Positions 17,578 to 27,458 of a stretch of DNA of 64,000 bases are shown here, one piece after another. The DNA comes from Bacillus sp. es.036 (lineage in GTDB: Bacteria; Bacillota; Bacilli; Bacillales; Guptibacillaceae). Within the stretch, counting starts at the first letter, position 1. Each line of letters starts with the position of its first letter. A model generated the notes under the pieces. That model saw only the letters and a program-made list of their open reading frames with translations, did no database searches and was not told the origin of the DNA. The stretch covers positions 2,976,001-3,040,000 of the forward strand of contig NZ_PDIZ01000001.1 in assembly GCF_002563635.1 (NCBI RefSeq), given 5' to 3'. The translations under genes and the position numbers were made by a program.

Positions 17578-20500
17578 TTAACGCCATTGCTTCCATTTCG
17601 CTAAAAGCTGCTGTTTCTTCACTTGTAACAGCGTATCTCCTTTTTCATTTTTATTCTGCTTCTGCCACTCGTAGAAACTGGCTACAGAAATCAAAGTCGC
17701 GCCTGCGATTAAGAGGTAAGCCCACCACGGCATGTTGCCCCAGTAAGGCCTCGTTTGCAATAGAAGATTTAAAAGCAACACGCTACAACCGATCAGGAAG
17801 TAAGATTTGATTCGATAGAAAAAGCCTGCAAGTACTGAAGCAAGGGAAAGCCCTCCAGCAATGAGCGCATCATAAATAGTATTACTACTAAGCGCATCGA
17901 ATACAAGAATTGCGGCTACGACCAAAAGAACGCCCCATTCAATAATACTCATGATTTGTTTGTTTTGATCCCACGTCCGCTTTGATAAATAAATACTAAC
18001 CGCAAGACACGGCAATACATAGACTTCCGTTACAATGTATTCGTTGATTTCAAGGTGATGAAGAAGCGTGTAATACGGGACAAATAGCGAGAGCGCCGCA
18101 GCGGTTTTCATCACTTTTGCAGGAATTCCAGCTGGAACCCTTTTTATTTGTAACATGAAAAAAGCAACGATAAAGAGAGCTCTTAGCTCATCCGCCCAAA
18201 GAGAGGCAAACGTTAAGTCTTGATAGAGGTTCAACACCAATAAAAAGGCAATGATTGCGTACCAATCGATATACTTTTCATTCATCGGGTTTGCCCGAAG
18301 TGAATAGAGTGTTTGATGAATGAAGTAACCAGCCGTAAGTAGAACGGCTGCTGCGCCAACATATACCAATGTTTTCATCAAGGTCGTCTCGATTGGCAGA
18401 AGGAAGATCATCGATTGCACGAAAAGAAGAGGAACAACCGTGAACAGCTGCCAACCGGATTGATGGATCATGTATAAGGCCATAGTGGCATACAAGAAAC
18501 CAACAGCTAAAGGGACCAACTGAATTTCCTCGTAAGTGTTGATAAAAGGGAATAGTCCAAGTACGGCAAACGGCACTGCATACCATTTAATCCGTTCTTT
18601 CCATGTTTCACCAAGAAAGAACCATAAACCAAACATCACGATACTCGGTACAAACCCTGTATACGTATACGCCTCGCTTTGCATTTCTAAAAAATCAAGG
18701 ATCGCTATATAAAGAAAAGGAAGAACCGTAAACGCTGCATATAAAAAGGTGCGAATTTCCCATTCGATCTGCCTCGTAAGCACAGAATAAACATAAACAA
18801 AAAGCGCGACGACATATAAAACCGCCTCGTTACCTTGTTCAAAAACGGTGTAAAGGAGAGCGGCAGGTAAATAGAGATGACCAAGATAGAAATAACCCTG
18901 CTGGATTACGATATCTTTTTTCCCAAGCGTATCGGCAATCAGGATCAGGAAGACTGCTCCTGGGAGCCACTGAAACATTCCTTGAAAAGGGAAAGCTTCC
19001 GCAATCGAAAGATAGGTCCCTAGTGTAAAAAGACTTAGTAGCGGCCATAACGTTTCTTCTTTCGTACGCTTGAAAATAAGATAAAGCATACCAACGCCAC
19101 CGAGCAACAGTCCTGAACGAACAAACAATTCATTTACCGTCCCTGCAAGCAAGAGAAGTAACGATAATCCATAAAAGCTGACACCCGTCCAAAAGGCCAT
19201 CTCTTCCAATACTTGCATGCCTTTTTTTCGCCAATAATAGTGAACGCCGAGGATTAAGATTGCTGCGATTGCTGTATGAAACGGTGCTCCAAAAGCACTT
19301 TCATAAAAATCGTTTCTCGCAAATTGGGGATAAAGTGCAAGTAATGCGAGTCCCCACGTAATCGGATACAGTAGCGCTCCAGTATCGCGAAGCCACTTCC
19401 ACTTCCCTTTTTGATAGATTGATAAATACAAAAAGCCAAGTACGAGTAATAAGCTACTTTCCAACCACCATCGACCGCTAACGAGTCCAAGTAAAAGCGA
19501 CAAGAGGATGGGGCCAAACGAAATGGCGAGTGCCCCCGTCTTTATTCTTTTCGTGACTGCCCAATCATTCCAGTAAAAGCCACCTGCATATAAAAGGACC
19601 CCTGTTGCAAACATGTGGATCATCACCATTTCGGTTGAGGGTTCCGTGTACAGCAAGCTCATCGAGTAAAGGCCAGCTGCAGCAAGAAATAATGGGGCTA
19701 AAAATCCAAAAATCCGATAACGGGTTACATTTGCAAGAGCGATATAATTGATGCTAATGATCACATAACCGAGCACAAGAAGCCATGACGGATCATCATA
19801 ACGTAAGAATAATCCTTTATACGTAATAAAGAGAAAGGCGCAGAGCGATACGGCACCACTCGTTAGCTGAAATACTTTTTTCATATACGGATTTTGAAGA
19901 CGATCGACCGACTGTAGCCCAATAAAAATAAACCCTACAAGCGCATATAGCATAACGTCTGCCGATTCAAGGACAGAATGCTCGATTAGCTGATAGATTC
20001 CATAGACGAGCAAAAGCGTAAACACAAAATGATATTCTTTTTGTTTGCCAATATAGATCATGGCAAGATATAAAAATGCTGTCACAATGACATTAAAACT
20101 ATAAAAAACTTCGCTTTCGTAAAAGAACAGAAGAAGCAAGGTTGAGAGAATCAGATTCCCTTGCGCATAAATCGGAAGTTCTTTCGTGAAAAGAACGAGA
20201 TGCTCATACTTCTTTGCTCGCGCATAGGTTAGCAACAGCAATCCGTTAAACAACACGATTCCAAGATAAAACAGATCCACTGTCGGCTGAAACACTTGAA
20301 TAAAAAAAGCTGCGCCGATGCTCAATGTCACAAATGAAAACCAAACAAATAACCGCGATTGCTGACGCTTAGCTTGGATGAAATAAAGCGGTAAACAAAT
20401 CAAGACACCAATCAAACCAAGCACTTCATTCCCCGCGCCACGGACGGATAGCCATTCACCAAAGAGCTGAAAGTATCCTGCTGAAAAAACAACGATCGGA

Positions 20501-20964
20501 AGAAAAAGACTTCCTAGAACTAAAAATGAAAAAGCCGTTTTTTCGATGCGGAGCTTATGACCACTCAGCCAGCTAATCCCAAAGAAAACAGCCGCAATTC
20601 CTCCAATAAGTGCGGTCTTCATGATGGACGTCATGACATCCCACGTACTTGTAGCAAGAACAAGTGCCCCCAGTAGCAAAAACACAACGCCAATAATTAA
20701 GATCCACGTTAAATTTCGATCCCTAAGCTCCTGCGTGGATTTCGTTTTCTTCTCTGTTACTGGCGCCACCTTAGCGGGAACCTTTTCTGGTGGAGTAAGT
20801 ACTTGCTCGTTCTCTTCCACTGCTTCAACCACTTCAATAGAAGGATGAACCATTTTTTCATAAGCACTAGACACGATCTCGTATGTTTGATCAGTTATGT
20901 AATCTTTTAGCCTAAGCCGCTTTAGTTCAGAGCGAAACACCTCTTCCCTTTCTTCCTCATTCAT
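17578..20964 (-). CDS. Giant polytopic membrane protein (function unknown)
   Basis: I use the ATG at 20964, since GGAGGTG lies six bases before it; a GTG three codons earlier overlaps that ribosome binding site. The protein has 1128 residues. The first 90 or so are charged and cytoplasmic (FRSELKRLRLKDYITDQTYEIVSSAYEKM, then a Pro/Glu/Lys-rich linker). The rest is an almost unbroken series of hydrophobic helices, well over 25, with short loops. The pattern resembles DUF2157/SCO7613-type membrane proteins of Firmicutes, but I cannot assign a family with confidence. It is a single-gene unit ending in a strong terminator. Confidence 0.8.
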   Translation of the reverse strand: MNEEEREEVFRSELKRLRLKDYITDQTYEIVSSAYEKMVHPSIEVVEAVEENEQVLTPPEKVPAKVAPVTEKKTKSTQELRDRNLTWILIIGVVFLLLGALVLATSTWDVMTSIMKTALIGGIAAVFFGISWLSGHKLRIEKTAFSFLVLGSLFLPIVVFSAGYFQLFGEWLSVRGAGNEVLGLIGVLICLPLYFIQAKRQQSRLFVWFSFVTLSIGAAFFIQVFQPTVDLFYLGIVLFNGLLLLTYARAKKYEHLVLFTKELPIYAQGNLILSTLLLLFFYESEVFYSFNVIVTAFLYLAMIYIGKQKEYHFVFTLLLVYGIYQLIEHSVLESADVMLYALVGFIFIGLQSVDRLQNPYMKKVFQLTSGAVSLCAFLFITYKGLFLRYDDPSWLLVLGYVIISINYIALANVTRYRIFGFLAPLFLAAAGLYSMSLLYTEPSTEMVMIHMFATGVLLYAGGFYWNDWAVTKRIKTGALAISFGPILLSLLLGLVSGRWWLESSLLLVLGFLYLSIYQKGKWKWLRDTGALLYPITWGLALLALYPQFARNDFYESAFGAPFHTAIAAILILGVHYYWRKKGMQVLEEMAFWTGVSFYGLSLLLLLAGTVNELFVRSGLLLGGVGMLYLIFKRTKEETLWPLLSLFTLGTYLSIAEAFPFQGMFQWLPGAVFLILIADTLGKKDIVIQQGYFYLGHLYLPAALLYTVFEQGNEAVLYVVALFVYVYSVLTRQIEWEIRTFLYAAFTVLPFLYIAILDFLEMQSEAYTYTGFVPSIVMFGLWFFLGETWKERIKWYAVPFAVLGLFPFINTYEEIQLVPLAVGFLYATMALYMIHQSGWQLFTVVPLLFVQSMIFLLPIETTLMKTLVYVGAAAVLLTAGYFIHQTLYSLRANPMNEKYIDWYAIIAFLLVLNLYQDLTFASLWADELRALFIVAFFMLQIKRVPAGIPAKVMKTAAALSLFVPYYTLLHHLEINEYIVTEVYVLPCLAVSIYLSKRTWDQNKQIMSIIEWGVLLVVAAILVFDALSSNTIYDALIAGGLSLASVLAGFFYRIKSYFLIGCSVLLLNLLLQTRPYWGNMPWWAYLLIAGATLISVASFYEWQKQNKNEKGDTLLQVKKQQLLAKWKQWR

Positions 20965-21077
20965 GTTTCCCACCTCCAGTTATTAACAACATTTTCCTTA
21001 TTTTCTTCTTGCTCTTAGTTTACTCATACTCGTTTCCCCCTTGCAATATGATTTCTGTAATCTGCTGTTTCTTCGTA

Positions 21078-21153
21078 AAAAAGCGATTGTCCGCCTGTGG
21101 TGGACAATCGCTTTGTTTTGTCTTTGGAGGGGGTCAGGTTCCGACCTGACCCC
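21078..21153 (-). repeat. Dispersed bipartite repeat, copy 1
   Basis: The palindrome arm GGGGTCAGGT lies at 21130, with its mirrored arm ending at 21153 (loop TCCG). A 15-base A-rich spacer (on the minus strand CTCCAAAGACAAAAC) and a second hairpin follow at 21078-21114 (AAAGCGATTGTCC paired with GGACAATCGCTTT). The palindrome overlaps the last codons and TGA stop of the ABC exporter gene. Confidence 0.9.
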
Positions 21154-22891
21154 ACAAATAACCTTTTTGCTCTAATAATTGTTCATGAGTGCCTTTTTCA
21201 ATAATCTTCCCTTGATCGAGAGCGATAATTTGATCGGCTCGTTGGATCGTATTTAAACGGTGGGCGATAATAAAGCTCGTTCTACCTTCCATTAACGACC
21301 AGAGCGCTTTTTGGATTTGAATTTCCGTTCGCGTATCAATGCTACTTGTTGCTTCGTCGAGGATCAAAATCGCAGGATCGGCAAGTACCGCTCTAGCAAT
21401 GGAAAGAAGCTGTCTTTGACCGTAACTAATCCCTCCCCCGTCTTGATTCAGCACTGTATCATATCCTTTAGATAATCTTGAAATAAACGTGTGCGCATTG
21501 GCTACTCGCGCCGCTTCTTCTACTTCTTCATCCGTTGCATCCAGTCGTCCATAGCGAATGTTTTCACGAACGGTTCCGTTAAACAAAAAGGTATCTTGAA
21601 GAACAAAACCCATGTTTTGTCTCAGACTTTCACGCTTCACTTTCGTAACGTCGTGATCATCCACTTCGATTGTGCCCCCATTCAGTTCGTAGAAGCGCAT
21701 GAGCAGGTTCACAATCGTTGTTTTCCCTGCTCCGGTTGGGCCAATAATCGCAACCGATTCACCTGCTTTTGCTTCAAACGAGAGATTCGTAAGCGTTGCA
21801 CCATCTTTTTCATAACCAAACGATACGTTTCGAAAGGCAACTTTCCCTTTCACCTGTTGGAGTGACACCGCATCCCCTTCATCCGGCCGCTCTTCTTTCT
21901 CATCCAAAATGTTAAAGACGCGCTCCGCACCAGCTACAGCGGATAATATCGTATTAAATTGGTTTGCCAGATCATTCAGCGGTCTTGTAAAAAGACGCGA
22001 GTACTGAATGAACGCCACGATGACACCAATTGAAACCAAACCTTTAAGTGACAGCAAACCTCCAGCCGCCGCAATAAGCAAGAAACTAACGTTATTCAGT
22101 ACGTTCATCAATTTCGGAATAAATCCAGAATACGTCATTGCCCAGAACCCCGACGTTCGTAGCGCTTCATTTTTTTCATCTAATTGTGTTAAGACACGCT
22201 TTTCTTGAGAAAAGGATTTAATAATTTGCTGTCCTGATAGCGTCTCCTCAATGACGCTATTCATTTCTCCAAGGTTTCGCTGCTGTTCTTTAAAATAATG
22301 CCCAGTTCGATTCGTAATCCACTTCATCCCGAGAAACATAAGGGGAATGATCGTGAACGTGATTAACGTTAAAAGCGGACTTAACCACAACATCAGCCCT
22401 ACTGTACCAACCAGTGTTAGGACACTAGAGAAGATCTGGATGACCGAACTATTTAACGTACGACTAACATTTTCAATATCGTTTGTTAGTCGACTCATAA
22501 GTTCACCGTGCGTTTTCTTATCAAAAAAAGGAATGGGCAGGCGATGAAGATGATGAAACAAATCTTTTCTCATGCGATAAACCGTTTTCTGTGCAATGCC
22601 GATCATCCAGAAGTTCTGAAAAAAGGTTGCTGCTGATTGCAACACATAGACGGCGACAAGCCAACCCAGAATCAACGGCAGACCTTCTAACTTACCTGGC
22701 ACAAGATAGTTATCAATCACTACGCTTGTTAAATAAGGACCAAGCAAACTAAATCCTGAACTAAACACGACCATCACAATGACAAGAAAAAGCCAGCCTT
22801 TTTGGATGGATAAATAGCGCCAAATTCGTGCAACTGTTCCCTTCAAATCATCCGGTCGTTTTCGTTTAGAGGGTTTTTTGTTTGAGCTCAT
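21134..22891 (-). CDS. ABC exporter half-transporter with intact catalytic Glu (YfiC-like)
   Basis: I place the start at ATG 22891 (MSSNKKPSKRKRPDDLKG), preceded by GAGGAGGCGGCCC; the frame extends far upstream but only inside the partner gene. The protein has 585 residues: a six-helix membrane domain, then a nucleotide-binding domain with Walker A GPTGAGKTT, a non-canonical signature ISYGQRQ, Walker B ILILDEATSSID with Glu, and H-loop IIAHRL. The degenerate signature complements the degenerate Walker B and H-loop of its partner, as in heterodimeric exporters such as BmrCD. The last residues GQVGT and the stop codon come from a dispersed repeat. Substrate: probably drugs or lipids. Confidence 0.92.
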   Translation of the reverse strand: MSSNKKPSKRKRPDDLKGTVARIWRYLSIQKGWLFLVIVMVVFSSGFSLLGPYLTSVVIDNYLVPGKLEGLPLILGWLVAVYVLQSAATFFQNFWMIGIAQKTVYRMRKDLFHHLHRLPIPFFDKKTHGELMSRLTNDIENVSRTLNSSVIQIFSSVLTLVGTVGLMLWLSPLLTLITFTIIPLMFLGMKWITNRTGHYFKEQQRNLGEMNSVIEETLSGQQIIKSFSQEKRVLTQLDEKNEALRTSGFWAMTYSGFIPKLMNVLNNVSFLLIAAAGGLLSLKGLVSIGVIVAFIQYSRLFTRPLNDLANQFNTILSAVAGAERVFNILDEKEERPDEGDAVSLQQVKGKVAFRNVSFGYEKDGATLTNLSFEAKAGESVAIIGPTGAGKTTIVNLLMRFYELNGGTIEVDDHDVTKVKRESLRQNMGFVLQDTFLFNGTVRENIRYGRLDATDEEVEEAARVANAHTFISRLSKGYDTVLNQDGGGISYGQRQLLSIARAVLADPAILILDEATSSIDTRTEIQIQKALWSLMEGRTSFIIAHRLNTIQRADQIIALDQGKIIEKGTHEQLLEQKGYLWGQVGT

Positions 22892-24602
22892 GGGCCGCCT
22901 CCTCTCCGTACTGAGAAACGTAGATCTCGCGATAAACATCACTTTTTTCAAGAAGATGATCATGGGTTCCTTCTCCGATAATCGCCCCATCCTCGAGGAG
23001 AATGATCTTATCCGCTTCTTTAATCGAACTGATTTTCTGAGCAATTAATAAAATCATACTTTCCTGATCCTTAAGTGCTTGTTGCAACTTTGCCTCAGTA
23101 TTCAGATCAAGAGCACTTGTACTGTCATCGAGAATTAATATTTCCGGATTTCGAATGAGAGCTCTGGCAATGGATAAACGCTGTTTCTGGCCTCCAGAAA
23201 GGTTAATTCCTTTTTGTCCAAGAACCGTATCGTACTGATTTGGAAGCGTCAGAATAAACGAATGAATTTGAGCTGCTTTAGCCGCTGTTTCCACTTCTTC
23301 TCTGCTTGCATTCTCTTTCCCCCAGCGAATATTATCACCAATGGTACCACTAAAAAGAACCACTTCCTGCGGAACAACGCCAATTCGACTTCTGAGTTCA
23401 TCCAGGTGAATGGCTGTTTCGTTAACACCATTGAACAAAACGTTTCCTTCAGTCGGTTCATACAACCTTGGAATAAGCTGAATCATGGAAGATTTTCCAG
23501 ATCCCGTGGCCCCCATGACCCCAATCAGCTGACCTTTTTCTGCCGTAAAATTAAGATCTCTAAGAATATCTTCTTCTGTACCAGGATAGCGGAAGCTGAC
23601 GTGCTGAAATTCAAGCTTTTCTAATGCGGCTGGCTTAACGCCTGATTCTTTTTCAACATACGTCTCTGTCTGTAACACTTCCTGCATCCGATAAGCAGAA
23701 GCTCTTGCTCGTGAGAGAAGCATAAGAATAAACGAAAACATTGTAAGCGCCACTGTAATCCGCGTACCGTATGTAATGATCGCTGAAATTTCACCAACCT
23801 GCGCTGTGCCAGCAACAACTTTCACGCCGCCAAACCAGAGGACAGCAACGATCGCAACATTCATAAGAATTAAGAGAACCGGCGTAGCAAGTTCAATTAA
23901 ACGAAGTGACGTTACCGTTTGACTCATTAAGTTTTCATTGACCTGCTTAAATCTTTGCTGCTCATGCTTACTTCGAAGGTAAGCTTTAATTAGTCTCACC
24001 CCAACTAAATTTTCTCTCATCACGCCGTTAACTCGGTCTAGCTTTTCCTGAACTGAACTGAAAAGTGGAACGCCTTTTTTCATGACAAAATAAAGAAAGA
24101 CAATGACGAGTGGAATCGCAGCGGTTAATAGAAGAGCGAGCTGAACATCTACAACAAAAGCCATAACGACACCACCAACGACAAGCAATGGTGCACGGAC
24201 CATGATGCGAAGGCCCATAAAAACGACAAGTTGCACCTGGTTGACATCGTTCGTTAGCCTCGTTAACAGAGATGATGTTGGAAAGCGATTAAAGTCTGCA
24301 AAAGCAAACGACTGTACTTTTTCAAAAAGCGCTTTTCGTAAATCAAATCCAAAATGCTGACTCACGTAAGAAGCAAGATACGTGTTAATAATTGAAGCGA
24401 CAAAAGAAATAACGGTAAGAACGATCATCCAAATCCCTAATTCAGTAATCACACTGAGGTTTTCTTTTGCAATTCCGTTATCAATAATATCTGCCATAAA
24501 CAGCGGCAACCAGAGCTCAACGGCCAATTCAACAAGCATTAAAAGGGCCGCTACAATCGCCGCCACTTTGTAAGGTTTCATAAAGGTTACTACTTTTCGC
24601 AT
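22866..24602 (-). CDS. ABC exporter half-transporter with degenerate catalytic residues (YfiB-like)
   Basis: This 578-residue protein has a six-helix membrane domain followed by a nucleotide-binding domain: Walker A GATGSGKSS, canonical signature LSGGQKQRLS, Walker B ILILDDSTSALD (Asp in place of the catalytic Glu), and Gln in place of the H-loop His (LLIAQKISSI). With the downstream partner it forms one consensus and one degenerate ATP site. It overlaps the partner gene by 26 bases. The N-terminus FMKPYKVAAIVAALLMLVELAVELWLPL resembles B. subtilis YfiB. It acts in the cell membrane as a multidrug or lipid exporter; the substrate is not deducible. Confidence 0.92.
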   Translation of the reverse strand: MRKVVTFMKPYKVAAIVAALLMLVELAVELWLPLFMADIIDNGIAKENLSVITELGIWMIVLTVISFVASIINTYLASYVSQHFGFDLRKALFEKVQSFAFADFNRFPTSSLLTRLTNDVNQVQLVVFMGLRIMVRAPLLVVGGVVMAFVVDVQLALLLTAAIPLVIVFLYFVMKKGVPLFSSVQEKLDRVNGVMRENLVGVRLIKAYLRSKHEQQRFKQVNENLMSQTVTSLRLIELATPVLLILMNVAIVAVLWFGGVKVVAGTAQVGEISAIITYGTRITVALTMFSFILMLLSRARASAYRMQEVLQTETYVEKESGVKPAALEKLEFQHVSFRYPGTEEDILRDLNFTAEKGQLIGVMGATGSGKSSMIQLIPRLYEPTEGNVLFNGVNETAIHLDELRSRIGVVPQEVVLFSGTIGDNIRWGKENASREEVETAAKAAQIHSFILTLPNQYDTVLGQKGINLSGGQKQRLSIARALIRNPEILILDDSTSALDLNTEAKLQQALKDQESMILLIAQKISSIKEADKIILLEDGAIIGEGTHDHLLEKSDVYREIYVSQYGEEAAHELKQKTL

Positions 24603-24699
24603 GGGATCCTCCCTCTTTGTCCTTCCTTTTCTCTTATTTTTACATTATACAGGATATTTAGGGGCTCGAACAAAAATGAGCTTTTTCACAAAAATGTTA

Positions 24700-24735
24700 A
24701 AAACAATAAAAGCCAGCTCACATCCTGAGCTGGCT
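24700..24735 (-). terminator. Terminator after manA
   Basis: AGCCAGCTCA and TGAGCTGGCT form a perfect 10-bp stem with a 5-base loop, followed on the minus strand by TTTATTGTTTTT. It lies 5 bases past the manA stop codon. Confidence 0.9.
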
Positions 24736-24740
24736 ACAAC

Positions 24741-25703
24741 CTATGCTTTTTCGCTTTTTGAAACGATCATTTCAAGATCGCCTTCTAATTTACATACTTT
24801 CATGGTTGCCGGGATGATCAGATGATCGCCCTGCTTTACAGCATGCGACGATTCGCTAGATGCAATAACGCCTTCTCCACTTAACACACTTACAAGCAAA
24901 TAACCGTGGTCTTCCTGAAGAGAATATTCCCCATCAAGTTCCCACTTGTATACTGTGAAATACTCCGAAGACACAAGCTCTACCTGCTTCAATCCGTCTT
25001 CTTCTGTTACAACAGGTGAAAATGGCGGATCTTCATGGGGAATCGTCGATACGTCAATCGAACGTTCAATATGAAGCTCGCGTGTATTTCCATTCGCGTC
25101 GGTTCGATCATAATCATACACACGGTACGTTGTATCTGAACTTTGCTGCGTTTCAAGAATCATCGTTCCTGCACCGATTGCATGGATGGTTCCACTTGGT
25201 ACAAAATAAAATTCACCTGGTTCAATTGAAATGCGGCGCAGCAAGTTATCCCAATCCCCAGCTGCAATCATCTCTTTGAACGATTCTTTTGACTGTGCGT
25301 GATGGCCAAAAATTAATTCAGAGCCCGGATCACAATCAATAATGTACCAGCATTCTGTTTTTCCGTAAGCCTCTCCCTCGACTTCTCTCGCATACGAATC
25401 ATCAGGATGAACTTGAACGGAAAGATCCTGATCAGCATCAAGAATTTTAACTAAAAGTGGAAAGTGTTCGCCCTCTTCATGGCCAAATAGTTCACGATGA
25501 CTTTCCCAAACCTCACTTAATTTCTTTCCAGCAAGCGGACCATTACGCACTTCACTTGCACCATTTTGGTGAGCTGAAATCCCCCAGCATTCACCAGTCG
25601 TTTCAGTTGGAATCGTATACCCAAAAACATCTCGTAGCTTCGTTCCACCCCAAAGACGATCCTTAAATTCGGGTGTTAGAAAAAGTGGTTCATGTTGATA
25701 CAT
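24741..25703 (-). CDS. manA: Mannose-6-phosphate isomerase, class I
   Basis: This 320-residue cytoplasmic enzyme interconverts mannose 6-phosphate and fructose 6-phosphate. The start FLTPEFKDRLWGGTKLRDVFGY, the zinc-site segment LSVQVHPDDSYAR and EFYFVPSGTIHAIGAGT are diagnostic of the short Bacillus-type type I enzyme. The length fits B. subtilis ManA, Pmi and GmuF (about 315 residues). It lies 11 bases after a ROK sugar kinase gene, which probably supplies or uses the same hexose phosphate pool. Confidence 0.95.
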   Translation of the reverse strand: MYQHEPLFLTPEFKDRLWGGTKLRDVFGYTIPTETTGECWGISAHQNGASEVRNGPLAGKKLSEVWESHRELFGHEEGEHFPLLVKILDADQDLSVQVHPDDSYAREVEGEAYGKTECWYIIDCDPGSELIFGHHAQSKESFKEMIAAGDWDNLLRRISIEPGEFYFVPSGTIHAIGAGTMILETQQSSDTTYRVYDYDRTDANGNTRELHIERSIDVSTIPHEDPPFSPVVTEEDGLKQVELVSSEYFTVYKWELDGEYSLQEDHGYLLVSVLSGEGVIASSESSHAVKQGDHLIIPATMKVCKLEGDLEMIVSKSEKA

Positions 25704-25714
25704 GTATCTTCCTC

Positions 25715-26641
25715 CTACTCTTTTTTCAGTTTCTCATCATCAAATTTTTGCCGTCCATGCATCGCCGCCCCAATAATGCCAGCTTTATCATGGAGCTGAA
25801 CGGGTTCGATCGCGATTTTCCCACGGAGTTCTTCATATACATAGGCATCGACTTTTTTTCGTAACATCGGTAAAATCATGTCTTTTGCCTGCATCACGCC
25901 GCCGCCGAGAATAAAGATTGACGGATCAACAGTATGAACAAGATTCGCAATCCCGATGGCCAGGGCATCCACTGCTTCTTCTATAATCGCGAGGGCTTCC
26001 TCATTCTCTTCTTTAGCAAGTTGAAACACATCTTCTGCTCCTAAAGTTTTGCCTAGTCTCGCCTTTCCTTCTCGTGCAATTGATGTACCTGAAGCAAGCG
26101 CTTCAAGGGATCCAGCGTTCATATTCGCATGCTTCTGACCACCAGGCTGGATAATCATATTACCAATCTCCGCGCTATAACCATGTTCGCCTTGCATCAG
26201 GCGATTATTTTGCACGTAGCCGCCACCAACGCCAGTGCTTACTGTTATGTAAAAAGTGCTTTCTCTACCCTTTCCCCCGCCATATAATGCTTCACCGAGC
26301 GCAGCGGCATCAGCGTCATTGACGAGATATGCGGGGATGCCGATTGCTTCTTCAATCATTGCGGTAATAGGCACATCTTTCCATCCAGGGAGATTAGGTG
26401 GGGACACCACGATTCCATCAAATGGATTTAAAGGTCCTGGTGAACCAATCCCAATGGAAACCGCTGAATACGCTTTTTTCACTTCTTTTATTAAATTAGT
26501 CATTCGCTCAATAATGAATTCATAACCTTGATCGGCTTCTGTCGCTATTTGTTTCACTTGCAGAATCCGTCCGTTCTCATCGACAATCCCAACACGAAGA
26601 TTTGTACCGCCAAGGTCTACTCCGATATACACGTTTTCCAT
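25715..26641 (-). CDS. ROK-family sugar kinase lacking the zinc motif
   Basis: This 308-residue protein has the ROK phosphate motif GVDLGGTNLRVGIVDENG at the N-terminus, catalytic Asp in VNDADAAALGEALYGGG, and VSTGVGGGYV. The usual ROK zinc site (GHxxxxxxG...CxCGxxGCxE) is altered: EIGNMIIQPGGQKHANMNAGSLEALASG has no cysteine, and Asn replaces the His. It probably phosphorylates glucose, mannose or fructose, because manA follows within 11 bases. Which sugar is unclear. Confidence 0.88.
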   Translation of the reverse strand: MENVYIGVDLGGTNLRVGIVDENGRILQVKQIATEADQGYEFIIERMTNLIKEVKKAYSAVSIGIGSPGPLNPFDGIVVSPPNLPGWKDVPITAMIEEAIGIPAYLVNDADAAALGEALYGGGKGRESTFYITVSTGVGGGYVQNNRLMQGEHGYSAEIGNMIIQPGGQKHANMNAGSLEALASGTSIAREGKARLGKTLGAEDVFQLAKEENEEALAIIEEAVDALAIGIANLVHTVDPSIFILGGGVMQAKDMILPMLRKKVDAYVYEELRGKIAIEPVQLHDKAGIIGAAMHGRQKFDDEKLKKE

Positions 26642-26851
26642 TTCTCTACCTCCCTATCATTCTTTCTTATATCCTACCACGAATCCTTTTGTTAGAAGGA
26701 GTTGAACAAAAAAAGTGATAGAATCTACAAGTTTTCTTATGAAAGAACAAATAAAATCTAATGCGATTATTGTCATTTTTAAGAAAATTCTTCCTAATCT
26801 CCCAACCCTCTGCTAAACTAAGAATAAAACGACACAAATCGGGTGACTTCA

Positions 26852-27442
26852 ATGGTTTTTGACGGCATTTTAGTAGCAATTCTCGTCGGGTATTTAAGAA
26901 AAGGAAGTTTAAAAGGCTTTGCTTATCTCTCATTTCGAGCTGGATGGATCTTTCCATTGCTGCTTGTCATTGAGGTTCTTATCTTTTCCTTTCAATCTAC
27001 CTACGCATGGATTGGAAAACTAAGCGCACCGCTCTTTATGCTGATTTACATCGTCGGACTAACATTTCTTTGGTTAAATCGAAAAATGAACATTGGGATC
27101 ATGATTCTTTTCATCGGTGTTCTATTAAATTTCATCGTAATGGCTCTAAACGGAGGAAGAATGCCTGTATCTCTCGAATCAGCGAATATTCTTGATCCTG
27201 CTTACGCAGAAGCTATCAAAAATGGTCTTTACGGAAAACATGCTGTGTTGACCGATCGCACTGCCCTCTGGTTTCTCGGTGACGTAATTCCAATTACGGA
27301 CCCTTATCCAAAAGATCAAGTGATTAGTATTGGTGACGTTATCATGAATATTGGTATTTTTATTTTCATCCAGCGCGTTATGGTTAAGACCAAACATCCA
27401 GAAACCCTCATCCAAACGCCAGCGCCTCAAAAAGGAACTTGA
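26852..27442 (+). CDS. DUF5317 family membrane protein
   Basis: I prefer ATG 26852 over the GTG at 26843, which lies within the weak ribosome binding site GGGTGA. The 196-residue protein has five or six membrane segments. It contains ALNGGRMPV and TALWFLGDVIPI, which I recognise as DUF5317. No function is known. The gene is followed 16 bases later by a 33-residue membrane peptide and then by a cyclic-di-GMP enzyme, which suggests a shared signalling role. Confidence 0.83.
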   Translation: MVFDGILVAILVGYLRKGSLKGFAYLSFRAGWIFPLLLVIEVLIFSFQSTYAWIGKLSAPLFMLIYIVGLTFLWLNRKMNIGIMILFIGVLLNFIVMALNGGRMPVSLESANILDPAYAEAIKNGLYGKHAVLTDRTALWFLGDVIPITDPYPKDQVISIGDVIMNIGIFIFIQRVMVKTKHPETLIQTPAPQKGT

Positions 27443-27458
27443 AAGGAGGTGGACATTA

